Of a DNA stretch of 42,961 nucleotides, positions 9,068 through 16,680 are shown in pieces; position 1 is the stretch's first letter; the number at the start of each line of letters is the position of its first letter. The notes below the pieces were generated by a model. It was not told the DNA's origin. It worked only from the letters and a program-made list of their open reading frames with translations, and ran no database searches. The position numbers and the translations under genes were made by a program. This DNA is from Clostridia bacterium (lineage in GTDB: Bacteria > Bacillota > Clostridia > Christensenellales > CAG-138), in the NCBI GenBank assembly GCA_016293975.1, contig JAEDCW010000006.1, forward strand, positions 1 through 42,961, written 5' to 3'.

Positions 9068-9271
9068 CTAATCATTCCCCTCACTCGAAGCGTTAATCTT
9101 CTCGAAACGTCCCTTATATTCAGCAAGCAATTTTCTACAACAAGCAGCCAACGCAGAGCCTCGCTCAAACAGCCTCATCATTTCTTCGATATCGAGCTCC
9201 GGCTGACGCAGCTTGTCCGCTACTTCTTCCAATTCAGCCATACATTGCTCCAAGCTCAACTGTTCTTCCAT
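9068..9271 (-). CDS. xseB: Exodeoxyribonuclease VII small subunit
   Basis: XseB binds several copies to each XseA to form exonuclease VII, which degrades single-stranded DNA. The 67 residues match the usual short helical hairpin, with the typical SLEQCMAELEEVADKL opening and a second helix ending at FERGSALAACCRKLL. GGAGG is four to five bases before the ATG and overlaps the xseA stop region, so the two subunits are probably translationally coupled. Confidence 0.95.
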   Translation of the reverse strand: MEEQLSLEQCMAELEEVADKLRQPELDIEEMMRLFERGSALAACCRKLLAEYKGRFEKINASSEGND

Positions 9272-9273
9272 AA

Positions 9274-10473
9274 CTACCTCCTATCGACGATCACCGCTTC
9301 ATGCGTGCCGTCTTTCATATGGATGAATATCTCATCTCCATGCTTGATATCCGAATACTCCGAAACGTAATGTCCGTTATGTTCAATCATTGCGTATCCT
9401 CTAGACATTACATTGACCGGACTAAGCGCTTCAATGCTTTCATTCAGTCCTTTGATGTTACTGTCTAATGTATCTATCTTTGATTCTACGCACATTTTCA
9501 TGATATCACATAAGGAATCAATGTGCCTAATCTCATTGTTTAAATGCTCGGTCATCGCATCAGTACTTACCGCAGCCATCAAGCTCTGCAACCTGTAGTC
9601 AGTTGTGAGTATGCGACTTTGCACATACTGATTCATATCACGCACGCTCCCGTCTATCTTTGAAACAATACTCTCTTGCATCGGAACACATATCTCCGCT
9701 GCGGCAGATGGCGTTGGTGCACGCAGATCGGCAGCATAATCGGAAAGCGTATAATCGGTCTCGTGTCCGACAGCACTCACTGTTGGTATCGAACATTTTG
9801 CAATGGCTCTTACTAGCGACTCGTCATTAAACGTACTTATATCCTCCATGCTTCCGCCACCCCTTGCGATAATCAGCACGTCACACTTTCTGTCCGACTG
9901 AGCTATGTCAAGCGCCCGAATAATATCATCAGTTGCCATGGCACCTTGTACCGTTACGGGATAAAGAACGAGATTCATATCCGGAAAACGTCTCTTGGTT
10001 ACATTGATTATGTCATGCAGAACAGAACCTGACTCCGAAGTGATTACTCCTATTGCCCGAGGATACATAGGAATCCTCTCTTTTTTCGACAAATCGAACA
10101 AGCCCTCGGATTCAAGCTTGCGCTTTAACTGTATAAAGCGCTTATACAGCTCTCCCTCACCCTGCTTTTCTATGGCGCGCCCGACGATTTGGAACTGCCC
10201 CGCCTGCCTGTATATCCCCACAGAGCCGATTATTGTCAGCTTATCGCCGTCTTGTGGAATAAACCCGATTTCATCGACATTCTCTGCAGGTATAAAGCAT
10301 CTAATCGACGAATTCTCATCATTCAGCGACAAATATAAATGTCCAGACACGTGACACTTTACATTGGCGGCTTCACCCGATACGCGCACGTTTTTAAGCA
10401 GAAAATCTCTTGCAACGAGCTTTGCTGCATAGTCGTTTATTTGAGATACCGACATTGTGATGGAAGCGGCCAT
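9274..10473 (-). CDS. xseA: Exodeoxyribonuclease VII large subunit
   Basis: This is the catalytic subunit of exonuclease VII. It has 399 residues: an N-terminal OB fold (to about residue 100, with VSGHLYLSLND), then the catalytic domain with ARGGGSMEDISTFND and VGHETDYTLSDYAAD, followed by coiled-coil segments and a short C-terminal beta stretch. The ATG follows directly after the TAA of the TsaD-like gene; GGGAGG, eight bases upstream, serves it. xseB follows within three bases. Confidence 0.96.
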   Translation of the reverse strand: MAASITMSVSQINDYAAKLVARDFLLKNVRVSGEAANVKCHVSGHLYLSLNDENSSIRCFIPAENVDEIGFIPQDGDKLTIIGSVGIYRQAGQFQIVGRAIEKQGEGELYKRFIQLKRKLESEGLFDLSKKERIPMYPRAIGVITSESGSVLHDIINVTKRRFPDMNLVLYPVTVQGAMATDDIIRALDIAQSDRKCDVLIIARGGGSMEDISTFNDESLVRAIAKCSIPTVSAVGHETDYTLSDYAADLRAPTPSAAAEICVPMQESIVSKIDGSVRDMNQYVQSRILTTDYRLQSLMAAVSTDAMTEHLNNEIRHIDSLCDIMKMCVESKIDTLDSNIKGLNESIEALSPVNVMSRGYAMIEHNGHYVSEYSDIKHGDEIFIHMKDGTHEAVIVDRR

Positions 10474-11418
10474 TTATTTGCCCTCCCCTATGCAACGGTC
10501 CCGACAAATCAAAGCAACGCCTACCGCATTATCGCTTGACAACTCAGGAGCACCGAACTCTATATCTAAATCTCCGCTCAACTTGCTTACTCTCTTTAAC
10601 AACAGACATCTAAGAAGCTGACTCGAGGCGACGCCTCCAAGGAAAACTGCTTGCTTGATGCCAAACTCATACGATGCATTAACTATCTGTTTTGCAAATG
10701 TACGGGCAAGCATGTCATACATAGCGTATGCAATGTTCTCCTTATCCTCTCCCGCATCGATATACCGCATAAGCATATTTTCTGCACCGGAAAGTGAACA
10801 ATCTAACCTCTTCACGCTGCTAGGTATTTTTAGATGCTCGCCCGAGTGTTTCATAGCGAGCTGTTCTAAATGTTTTCCTGCAGGAAAACTATATCCGAGC
10901 TTCACACCAACTCTGTCAACAAGCTGTCCTGCGTGCAAATCGTTTGATTTTCCGACGCATTTGAGTTCTAACTGCTTGTCACACATAAAAACATCCGTCG
11001 TGCCGCCCGATATGTGCATCCCGATAAACTCATCCTTGATCTCTCGGACACCGTACAGAGCCGCTCTTATGTGTCCCTGTTGATGCGTGGTTTCAATAAG
11101 GTTTAGTGATAAGCTCGAGGCAATAGCAGTAGCCACTGTTCTACCTGCAAGGAATACCGGCATATAAGAGTTCTCAGTGTCGCAAGGTTTGCCGCTCACA
11201 GCAATTCCCCCTACATTTCTCGCATCGACAGTCGAAAATAGCTGCTTTGTAATTACAGCCAAATTCTTTGTATGCTGAAAAAGGCCCTCGCTCTGGCGAA
11301 GCCCTCTCTCACCCGGCTTTACAACAAGAGGCATGCGTATATCCGCGACTACACCGTCTTGGTTTACGCATGCGATTGATGTAGTATAGCAACTTGTATC
11401 TATGCCGATATACAGCAT
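10474..11418 (-). CDS. TsaD/Kae1-like (peptidase M22 fold) paralogue
   Basis: The 314-residue protein has the ASKHA fold of TsaD, the tRNA t6A synthase. It opens with YIGIDTSCYTTS and keeps the metal-ligand motif HQQGH (112-116) and HISGGTTD (135-142). The rest diverges: the canonical DDAxGEAFDK segment is DLHAGQLVDRVG, so this is probably not the cell's TsaD. Clostridia commonly carry such a copy between nusB and xseA. Its substrate is unknown. The start is ATG 11418, placed by the MLYIGID alignment; it lies just after the nusB stop, with only a weak GGA site. The label 'O-sialoglycoprotein endopeptidase' is historical and not supported. Confidence 0.8.
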   Translation of the reverse strand: MLYIGIDTSCYTTSIACVNQDGVVADIRMPLVVKPGERGLRQSEGLFQHTKNLAVITKQLFSTVDARNVGGIAVSGKPCDTENSYMPVFLAGRTVATAIASSLSLNLIETTHQQGHIRAALYGVREIKDEFIGMHISGGTTDVFMCDKQLELKCVGKSNDLHAGQLVDRVGVKLGYSFPAGKHLEQLAMKHSGEHLKIPSSVKRLDCSLSGAENMLMRYIDAGEDKENIAYAMYDMLARTFAKQIVNASYEFGIKQAVFLGGVASSQLLRCLLLKRVSKLSGDLDIEFGAPELSSDNAVGVALICRDRCIGEGK

Positions 11419-11419
11419 A

Positions 11420-11830
11420 TCATTCCGACGAAAGTCTTTTAACAACGGTTCCGAGAATGCCGTTTATAAAAGCCGGTGACTGATCGCCGCCGAATTGCTT
11501 GGCAAGCTCAACAGCTTCGTTAATCGAAACACTGTCAGGTATGTCATCTCTGTAACATATCTCGTATATCGCAATTCTCAGAATCGAATAATCGACCCTT
11601 GACATTCTTTCCGCCGACCACTCATACGATATCTCATTTATCAGCGCATCGATCTCTTCGCTCTTTTCATTTATCCCTTGCAAAAGTGCTTCGGCAAACT
11701 CAATATCCGACTCACTTGGAACATCCTTTATACCTGACTTTTCAAGCACTTCGGCATATGTATCATCACAGCCGAACAGTCTTGCAAAAGCAAGCTTCAT
11801 CGCAACTTCTCTGGCCACTTTGCGGCTCAT
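11420..11830 (-). CDS. nusB: Transcription antitermination factor NusB
   Basis: NusB, with NusE (S10), binds boxA RNA in rRNA leaders and prevents premature termination. The all-helical protein has 136 residues. It starts SRKVAREVAMKLAFA and has the C-terminal conserved stretch DSVSINEAVELAKQFGG with PAFINGILG, the family's strongest signature. GGAGG is six bases before the ATG. Confidence 0.95.
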   Translation of the reverse strand: MSRKVAREVAMKLAFARLFGCDDTYAEVLEKSGIKDVPSESDIEFAEALLQGINEKSEEIDALINEISYEWSAERMSRVDYSILRIAIYEICYRDDIPDSVSINEAVELAKQFGGDQSPAFINGILGTVVKRLSSE

Positions 11831-11857
11831 TTGTAACCTCCGTCTTGATTGGCAGCA

Positions 11858-12088
11858 TCAGTCGTCCTTGCGTCCGAATAACGCCTTGAAAAAGGCACTT
11901 ATTCCACCTTTTCCACCATCATCTAATACCTTTCCTATAATATAACAAACCGCAACGGCAACAACTACCAGCAATGTACGCCAAAAGCCAATTGTAAACA
12001 ATAAAATCAAAATGATTATCGCCATTGCAATCAGCAGAATGCGCCATCTATGCTCAGCAATATATGCTATAAAATCATCCTGTTTCAT
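11858..12088 (-). CDS. DUF2273 small membrane protein
   Basis: This is a 76-residue protein with two adjacent hydrophobic segments (about residues 17-33 and 36-50) and a charged tail, KALFGRKDD. The pattern IAEHRWRILL then IGFWRTLLVV matches DUF2273, a family nearly always found beside AmaP and Asp23. Its role is unknown; it probably belongs to the same envelope-associated complex as the two upstream genes. GAGG precedes the ATG by five bases. Confidence 0.85.
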   Translation of the reverse strand: MKQDDFIAYIAEHRWRILLIAMAIIILILLFTIGFWRTLLVVVAVAVCYIIGKVLDDGGKGGISAFFKALFGRKDD

Positions 12089-12095
12089 TCCGACC

Positions 12096-12650
12096 TCACT
12101 GTATTGACTGCGGTTTCTGAACGGGCGGTACTATTCTTAAAGCAATTTTTGATACATTAACACCCGCGAGCGTCTCTATACACTCCTTAAGGGTTACTTG
12201 GAGATTATTTGAAAACTCCGGTATTACAGTATCTGTCGTAACAGCTATTCTCAAAGCGATTTCAACACCATTTTCAACCGCCCTTACGGAATTATTGCAT
12301 TCCTTAACGCTTGTATTAGCGCGGCAATGCTTCTGCACCATCATCTCTATTGTACCCAAAGTAATGCGTGTCTCGCCAAAATCATACGTAGCAACCACAA
12401 CAGAGTTTTGATTCTTACCCTTATTAGATGCAGAAACCGCTATAATCAAACGCACTGCGATTATAAGCAGTATAAGACCGACTATCGCCGTTATGAGCTG
12501 TGCGGTGGTTCCCGAATACGCAAAAGATACGAGTGAGGCAACCTGCTCCTGGGTAAACAAGAAGCACATCCCAATCAGACCCGCACCAATAGCAACAAAC
12601 AATAACATCGCAATGACGGTGAGAATTCTGTCAAATATGGAAAGCTTCAC
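12096..12650 (-). CDS. amaP: Alkaline shock response membrane anchor protein AmaP
   Basis: AmaP anchors Asp23 to the cytoplasmic membrane; in Staphylococcus aureus the pair is tied to cell-envelope stress. The 184 residues hold two transmembrane helices (about 10-32 and 50-71) and a C-terminal Asp23-like domain in the cytosol. The start is GTG at 12650 with GGAGG five bases upstream. It is 27 bases after the Asp23 gene and eight before DUF2273, a single expression unit. Confidence 0.88.
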   Translation of the reverse strand: MKLSIFDRILTVIAMLLFVAIGAGLIGMCFLFTQEQVASLVSFAYSGTTAQLITAIVGLILLIIAVRLIIAVSASNKGKNQNSVVVATYDFGETRITLGTIEMMVQKHCRANTSVKECNNSVRAVENGVEIALRIAVTTDTVIPEFSNNLQVTLKECIETLAGVNVSKIALRIVPPVQKPQSIQ

Positions 12651-12677
12651 GCTGACCTCCTTATGTAAGCAAAGATG

Positions 12678-13085
12678 TTACTCCGCCGTGGTATCCGGGG
12701 CGTTCTCCTCTGTCTTGGGGATCTGAACACCCTGAACATAGATGTTCACCTTTGTCACCTTGAGTCCGGTCATGGTCTCGATTGCCTCTTTAACGTCCTT
12801 CTGCGCCTGTGAGCAAACCAGATGCATCTTCTTTCCGAATTCAATTATAACGCTGATGGAAACAGCTACGCATCCCTCGCCCATTTCTACCTTGACGCCC
12901 TTTGAGAGATTCTTCTTTCCGAAAAGTTCTGTAAATCCCTCAACAACATTGCCGTTTAGTGCGGAAACTCCCTCGACGGCTCCTGCGGCTACACCGGCAA
13001 TCGTTGCAACAACTTCAGGTGCAAAAATGACTGTACCGTTCTCGTTTCCAAGTACTTCAGTACAAATATTGTTTTCCTGTGCCAT
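12678..13085 (-). CDS. Asp23/Gls24 family envelope stress response protein
   Basis: This 135-residue soluble protein has the full Asp23 pattern: GTVIFAPEVVATIAGVAAG at the N-terminus, then VEGVSAL, GVKVEMGEGCVAVSISVIIEFG and a C-terminal VTKVNIYVQGV. The family coats the inner face of the membrane through AmaP. It is the first gene of the run that continues through amaP, DUF2273 and nusB. The ATG is preceded by AGGAGG about nine bases upstream. Confidence 0.92.
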   Translation of the reverse strand: MAQENNICTEVLGNENGTVIFAPEVVATIAGVAAGAVEGVSALNGNVVEGFTELFGKKNLSKGVKVEMGEGCVAVSISVIIEFGKKMHLVCSQAQKDVKEAIETMTGLKVTKVNIYVQGVQIPKTEENAPDTTAE

Positions 13086-13125
13086 ATAGCTTATCTCCTC
13101 CTTGCTTATTGGTTTATCTGCATCG

Positions 13126-13153
13126 ATTATAGCAGAAAAGCCCAGATATGCAA
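13126..13153 (-). promoter_or_regulatory. SigA-type promoter for the Asp23-nusB-xse-isp operon
   Basis: On the minus strand TTGCAT (13148-13153) and TATAAT (13126-13131) are 16 bases apart, about 40 bases before the Asp23 ATG. No later strong promoter is evident until argR, so this may drive about 8 kb of genes. Confidence 0.6.
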
Positions 13154-13179
13154 AGCTTTTTGTATAACACCAAAAGCTT
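13153..13179 (-). terminator. Hairpin after spoIIIAH, weak terminator candidate
   Basis: Arms AAGCTTTT and AAAAGCTT (8 bp) flank a loop of about 11 bases, five bases beyond the spoIIIAH stop. No T-run follows, so termination would be weak; it also abuts the Asp23 promoter -35. Confidence 0.3.
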
Positions 13180-13184
13180 CCTGC

Positions 13185-13697
13185 TCATCCCTTGGGACTA
13201 ACCTTGATATTTCCTGCAGGTTCACCTGTTTCACGCCTTACTATATCGAGTATCTGAGCGATCTGCTCCGTAGTAAGTTCATCACAATCAATTATCACAT
13301 TAACAGACCCATAGTGGAATGTAACAGCAGAATCATTAAAGCCTTTTGCCTTCAGGAGATCCTCAATTGTCTGCTCCTTTTCCATGCAATCCACAATCTC
13401 CATCAACTGCTCCTGGGCATCGGCCATAGTCTCAGCATCGGTCGCTTCATTCGATATTATTGCATTAAGTATTTCAATCTCAAGCGCCCTACGTTCCTCA
13501 CGTTCAGCCCTATACTGGACAAAATAGTTGACCGCATCCGCCTGTACACCTACGGACGCACCTTGGTCCGGCGACGCGCTTGGGTTCAATTCGTTGTCCG
13601 TTTCACCGTTCATAATGATATTGAGTGCTATAGCGCCCACGAGGATGGCAGCCGCCGCGACAATAATTACAATTAGCTTTGTGCGTTTGTTGTTCAT
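13185..13697 (-). CDS. spoIIIAH: Stage III sporulation protein AH
   Basis: SpoIIIAH is the mother-cell partner of forespore SpoIIQ; together they bridge the two membranes around the engulfed forespore. It has 170 residues: a short cytosolic N-terminus (MNNKRTK), one transmembrane helix (about 9-28), a linker, a helical stretch rich in Glu and Arg, and a C-terminal YscJ/FliF-like ring domain (from about GFNDSAVTFHYG). I place the start at the ATG 13697, five bases after GGAGG; the upstream in-frame ATG contains that ribosome site. It is somewhat shorter than the Bacillus protein, mainly in the linker. Confidence 0.92.
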   Translation of the reverse strand: MNNKRTKLIVIIVAAAAILVGAIALNIIMNGETDNELNPSASPDQGASVGVQADAVNYFVQYRAEREERRALEIEILNAIISNEATDAETMADAQEQLMEIVDCMEKEQTIEDLLKAKGFNDSAVTFHYGSVNVIIDCDELTTEQIAQILDIVRRETGEPAGNIKVSPKG

Positions 13698-13708
13698 GTT
13701 AACCTCCA

Positions 13709-14170
13709 TTATTCTGATTCTCTTCTCTCAAAGACCTCTACACTATAGGGGTCAATACCTAACACGGTGCTTACAGCATATTGAATCTTAACGCGGGTAG
13801 CTATGTTGGATGCACCTTCTGCAACAACAATAACTCCGTTAACGGAGAATTCTCCCAGATTCCCGACATCTTGCTTCACTTGAAACATGCCTACTTCCTC
13901 GTCAGACATGTCTGACTTTTCTGAGCATGTCAACATCACCTCTATATCTCCCACTCCCTCCATCTTAGCAAGGATCTCTTCAAGTCGTTTTTCCAATGCC
14001 GCTTCCTTCGTCCTTATAGCACTCGAGCCCGAGTCTGTAACTCCGACGCTGCACGAGTTACCCGAGAGGTAGAGTAACACCGCCAATGCGGCTATACCGA
14101 TGTATATTGCTATCTCAAGCTTTTTATTTTGCTTTATTTTCTCTGCCAGCTTACCAATCGCGCTACTCAT
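13709..14170 (-). CDS. spoIIIAG: Stage III sporulation protein AG, short form
   Basis: SpoIIIAG forms the large ring of the SpoIIIA-SpoIIQ channel in the intermembrane space. This copy has 153 residues: a cytosolic N-terminus, a transmembrane helix (about 20-38), then two halves of the ring-building motif, MEGVGDIEVMLTCS and GVIVVAEGASN, ending VSTVLGIDPYSVEVF. In Bacillus subtilis (229 residues) a beta-rich insertion separates the two halves; here only about 30 residues lie between them. Start ATG 14170 follows AGGAG by five bases. Confidence 0.9.
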   Translation of the reverse strand: MSSAIGKLAEKIKQNKKLEIAIYIGIAALAVLLYLSGNSCSVGVTDSGSSAIRTKEAALEKRLEEILAKMEGVGDIEVMLTCSEKSDMSDEEVGMFQVKQDVGNLGEFSVNGVIVVAEGASNIATRVKIQYAVSTVLGIDPYSVEVFERRESE

Positions 14171-14182
14171 ACGCACTCCTAT

Positions 14183-14347
14183 CTACAGCAAAGTAAGCAA
14201 TGGCTGTGCTATGCAAGCAAGTAAAGCAAGCGACATCACCTTATCAGCACTGCTCTTTATCCTTCCATCTGGCAAGAGCAGCTTTAAAAGCATCGTCAAC
14301 GTTGTCATTGCGCATATTCTCATAACATAGTCATATATCCAATCCAT
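14183..14347 (-). CDS. spoIIIAF: Stage III sporulation protein AF, reduced to the membrane segment
   Basis: A 54-residue frame fills the gap between spoIIIAE and spoIIIAG. It begins MDWIYDYVMRICAM and holds two hydrophobic segments separated by LLLPDGRIKSSADK, closely following the N-terminal part of SpoIIIAF (W at the start, the LLP turn, then a second helix ending in P and LL). The usual protein is about 200 residues, with a C-terminal ring-like domain that is absent here. The ATG has AGGTG five bases upstream, and the stop is 12 bases before the spoIIIAG start. No frame in the gap could encode the missing domain, so this is a real truncation, not a frameshift. Confidence 0.82.
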   Translation of the reverse strand: MDWIYDYVMRICAMTTLTMLLKLLLPDGRIKSSADKVMSLALLACIAQPLLTLL

Positions 14348-14359
14348 ACTTCACCTGTT

Positions 14360-15577
14360 TTACGCTATATATATGTTGCCGGTCCCGACAATAATACCCA
14401 CAGTGATTATAAACATCAGTATAATCCCAAACATCGCCGCAAAGAGATACTTTGATGACTCTGCTACCTCCTTGAGCATTGATACTATCCGTGAATCCGC
14501 AATGGGTTCACACAACGCCGCGGATGCCCTCAGTACAATCATCGTGCCCAACAATTCTATTAGAGGCACGGCCGCATATCCTATCGAAACGATTATCGCC
14601 GTCACGCCTGCCGCATTTTTCACAAGCTGTGCGCAAAACAAAACCGTATCGATCGTTCCTGATGCTGCTCCTCCTATTATCGGTACGAACTTTTCCACCG
14701 CGAATTTAGCTGTCCTAAGCGACAAACCGTTTGTTGATGATATTGACAGTCCTGTTATGGCTGTAATACCTATGTATAATGTAAAAATAAGTCCCACAGT
14801 CCATTTTGATGCCTCTTTTGCAAGTGATTGAAGCTCGCCAACCTGCTTGCGACCAGATAGGTTGTTTACTATTGCAAGCACGCCTCCGCTCAACGCCAAT
14901 GGAAGCACTATCGTCTGCAACAGCTTTGCGACAGTTGAAGTCAGAAATGTCATAAGCGGACTTATTGCGCCGCTTACCATTGAACTTCCCGAAGCCGTCA
15001 GCATCACCGCAAGCGTGGGGTTAGAAACCTCTATGAAATCGACTGCACCCGATATTCCGTTTTTAGTAGTAGATGCCATATTTGATAGGGTGTATACGAC
15101 TATTCCCACTGCAACCCCTTGACAAAGAAAGCTTGAGACCTCTCTGATTGAATTCTTCTCTCCACCGGAAATGAGCAGATCCGCAAGCCCCGACAATAAT
15201 CCCACTCCAAGCAAAGCAACAACAAGCCCGATTTTTTCCGTGACCCTTTTCTTTAGGCTATCTGTGAACAAGCTGAAAACCGAATCAGCGTCTATCCTCG
15301 CCTCACCGTAGGCTACCGCGAGAACCAAATCCCTTACATTGTCTCCGTTGCATATTTTTGCAAGCTCAAGTCCGTTATTCTCAAGTGTCTCCTGCCATTC
15401 AGTGAAATCCGTCTCTCCGACAAGTCTGTCTATCTCATCTTGAATCTCTTTTATTACTTCGCCTGACCCTTCATCAGGCTGAGTGTTCTCCTCTTGATAA
15501 ATTGGATTCATAGCCAATGTTACTGCGGGCATCGTGAGTGCCATGACGCATATAAAGACAAGTAAAATGTGCCTCAT
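14360..15577 (-). CDS. spoIIIAE: Stage III sporulation protein AE
   Basis: SpoIIIAE is a polytopic membrane protein of the mother-cell channel. The 405 residues begin with a signal-peptide-like helix (MRHILLVFICVMALTM), then an extracytoplasmic acidic region to about residue 100, then about seven or eight hydrophobic segments with FLTSTVAKLLQTIVLPLA and the C-terminal AALCEPIADSR. The start overlaps the spoIIIAD stop in an ATGA, and GAGGTG inside spoIIIAD serves as the ribosome site. Confidence 0.95.
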   Translation of the reverse strand: MRHILLVFICVMALTMPAVTLAMNPIYQEENTQPDEGSGEVIKEIQDEIDRLVGETDFTEWQETLENNGLELAKICNGDNVRDLVLAVAYGEARIDADSVFSLFTDSLKKRVTEKIGLVVALLGVGLLSGLADLLISGGEKNSIREVSSFLCQGVAVGIVVYTLSNMASTTKNGISGAVDFIEVSNPTLAVMLTASGSSMVSGAISPLMTFLTSTVAKLLQTIVLPLALSGGVLAIVNNLSGRKQVGELQSLAKEASKWTVGLIFTLYIGITAITGLSISSTNGLSLRTAKFAVEKFVPIIGGAASGTIDTVLFCAQLVKNAAGVTAIIVSIGYAAVPLIELLGTMIVLRASAALCEPIADSRIVSMLKEVAESSKYLFAAMFGIILMFIITVGIIVGTGNIYIA

Positions 15578-15972
15578 GATATGTTCACCTCAAGGAGTGT
15601 GCATACCATCTCAATAATCTCAATTACTGTCGGCATAACCGTCACAAGTATCACCAGCCTGCCACAGAGGTCTACTTTTGATGCGATAGCTGACTCGCCT
15701 GCATCGGAGCATATCTGTGATCCGAGCTGTGCGATATAAGCGATTCCTATTGTCTTAATCAAAACCGAAAAATACCCGGGGTCGATCCCATACTTTTGTG
15801 CCTCCGCCGTTATCTTTTCAATCAAGCCCGATATAGTACCTGCGGCAATCAACAGCAAGATGACCCCTGTGGCAAGGCTTATTTGTAACGCAGCCTCTGG
15901 ACGATATGCTTTGACCGTCAGTATAAGAGTAACCGCAACAATGGCTATGCCTATGATCTTCAGAATGTTCAT
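15574..15972 (-). CDS. spoIIIAD: Stage III sporulation protein AD
   Basis: This is a 132-residue membrane protein with about four hydrophobic segments: an N-terminal pair, a middle segment after KYGIDPGYFSVLIKTIGIAY and a C-terminal one. The motif Q[IL]CSDAGESAIASKV is a SpoIIIAD hallmark. It overlaps spoIIIAC upstream and spoIIIAE downstream by four bases each, so the three are translated together. Confidence 0.95.
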   Translation of the reverse strand: MNILKIIGIAIVAVTLILTVKAYRPEAALQISLATGVILLLIAAGTISGLIEKITAEAQKYGIDPGYFSVLIKTIGIAYIAQLGSQICSDAGESAIASKVDLCGRLVILVTVMPTVIEIIEMVCTLLEVNIS

Positions 15973-16163
15973 AGTCCAAAAATTTGTATTACGGTATTGA
16001 ACAGAGACCCTACATAACTCAGTATGAGCATCAGTGACAGCACCAACCCGGCAAGTCCGGTAATCATTGCTATATCATCTCTACCGCTTTGCTTGAGCAA
16101 TTGACAGGCTATGGCAACAAGTATACCTATACCTGCTACTTTTAGTATTATTTCAATCCCCAT
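15969..16163 (-). CDS. spoIIIAC: Stage III sporulation protein AC
   Basis: This is a 64-residue protein with two transmembrane helices. It contains QLLKQSGRDDIAMITGLAG, the conserved centre of SpoIIIAC. GGTGG lies three bases before the ATG. It overlaps spoIIIAD by four bases. Confidence 0.95.
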   Translation of the reverse strand: MGIEIILKVAGIGILVAIACQLLKQSGRDDIAMITGLAGLVLSLMLILSYVGSLFNTVIQIFGL

Positions 16164-16170
16164 TGTCCAC

Positions 16171-16680
16171 CTACAACATGATTATTGCTCCGGCAACGCC
16201 GGCCAGTAAACCGAGTGTACGAATGACCTTTGCTTTGGAAGTAATCTCCTTTTTGCGAGCTGCAAGTACCTCCTCGGCTTTTGCTATGCTCAGCTCTATT
16301 TTCTTCTCCTGTGTGGATATATCGCTTGAGCCAAGGTCGTATATAAAACTTTTCAGCGGTGCAATATCATCGTCAGTCATACGAGCAATATCCAAGGCGC
16401 TTGACCTATCTGCCGCGATAATCTCCCAAAGCTCATTTGTCGGCGTATCACTGACCTTATCGGCTACTATTGTCCAAAGCCTCTTTAGCTTTAGTCCGCT
16501 CATTCTCGGCAACATACGTGACAAAGTATCTGCACTGTATCTCATCTCAAGCTTAATCGACGTCATGTCCGCTTTAATCGCTTCGAGTGTTCTCAGATGT
16601 TCAAGCAACGATGTTGCCTTTGCATTTCCTATAAGGGCGCACGCCGCAAGCATCATAACCGCAGATATCAGATTATGCAT
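16171..16680 (-). CDS. spoIIIAB: Stage III sporulation protein AB
   Basis: SpoIIIAB is predicted to sit in the mother-cell membrane and resembles type II/IV secretion membrane platform proteins (GspF-like). The 169 residues have an N-terminal hydrophobic helix (about 5-19), a helical cytosolic body with LRTLEAIKADMTSIKLEMRY, and a C-terminal hydrophobic helix ending GAIIML. The start overlaps the end of spoIIIAA by 13 bases, with GGAGG seven bases upstream. Confidence 0.93.
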   Translation of the reverse strand: MHNLISAVMMLAACALIGNAKATSLLEHLRTLEAIKADMTSIKLEMRYSADTLSRMLPRMSGLKLKRLWTIVADKVSDTPTNELWEIIAADRSSALDIARMTDDDIAPLKSFIYDLGSSDISTQEKKIELSIAKAEEVLAARKKEITSKAKVIRTLGLLAGVAGAIIML

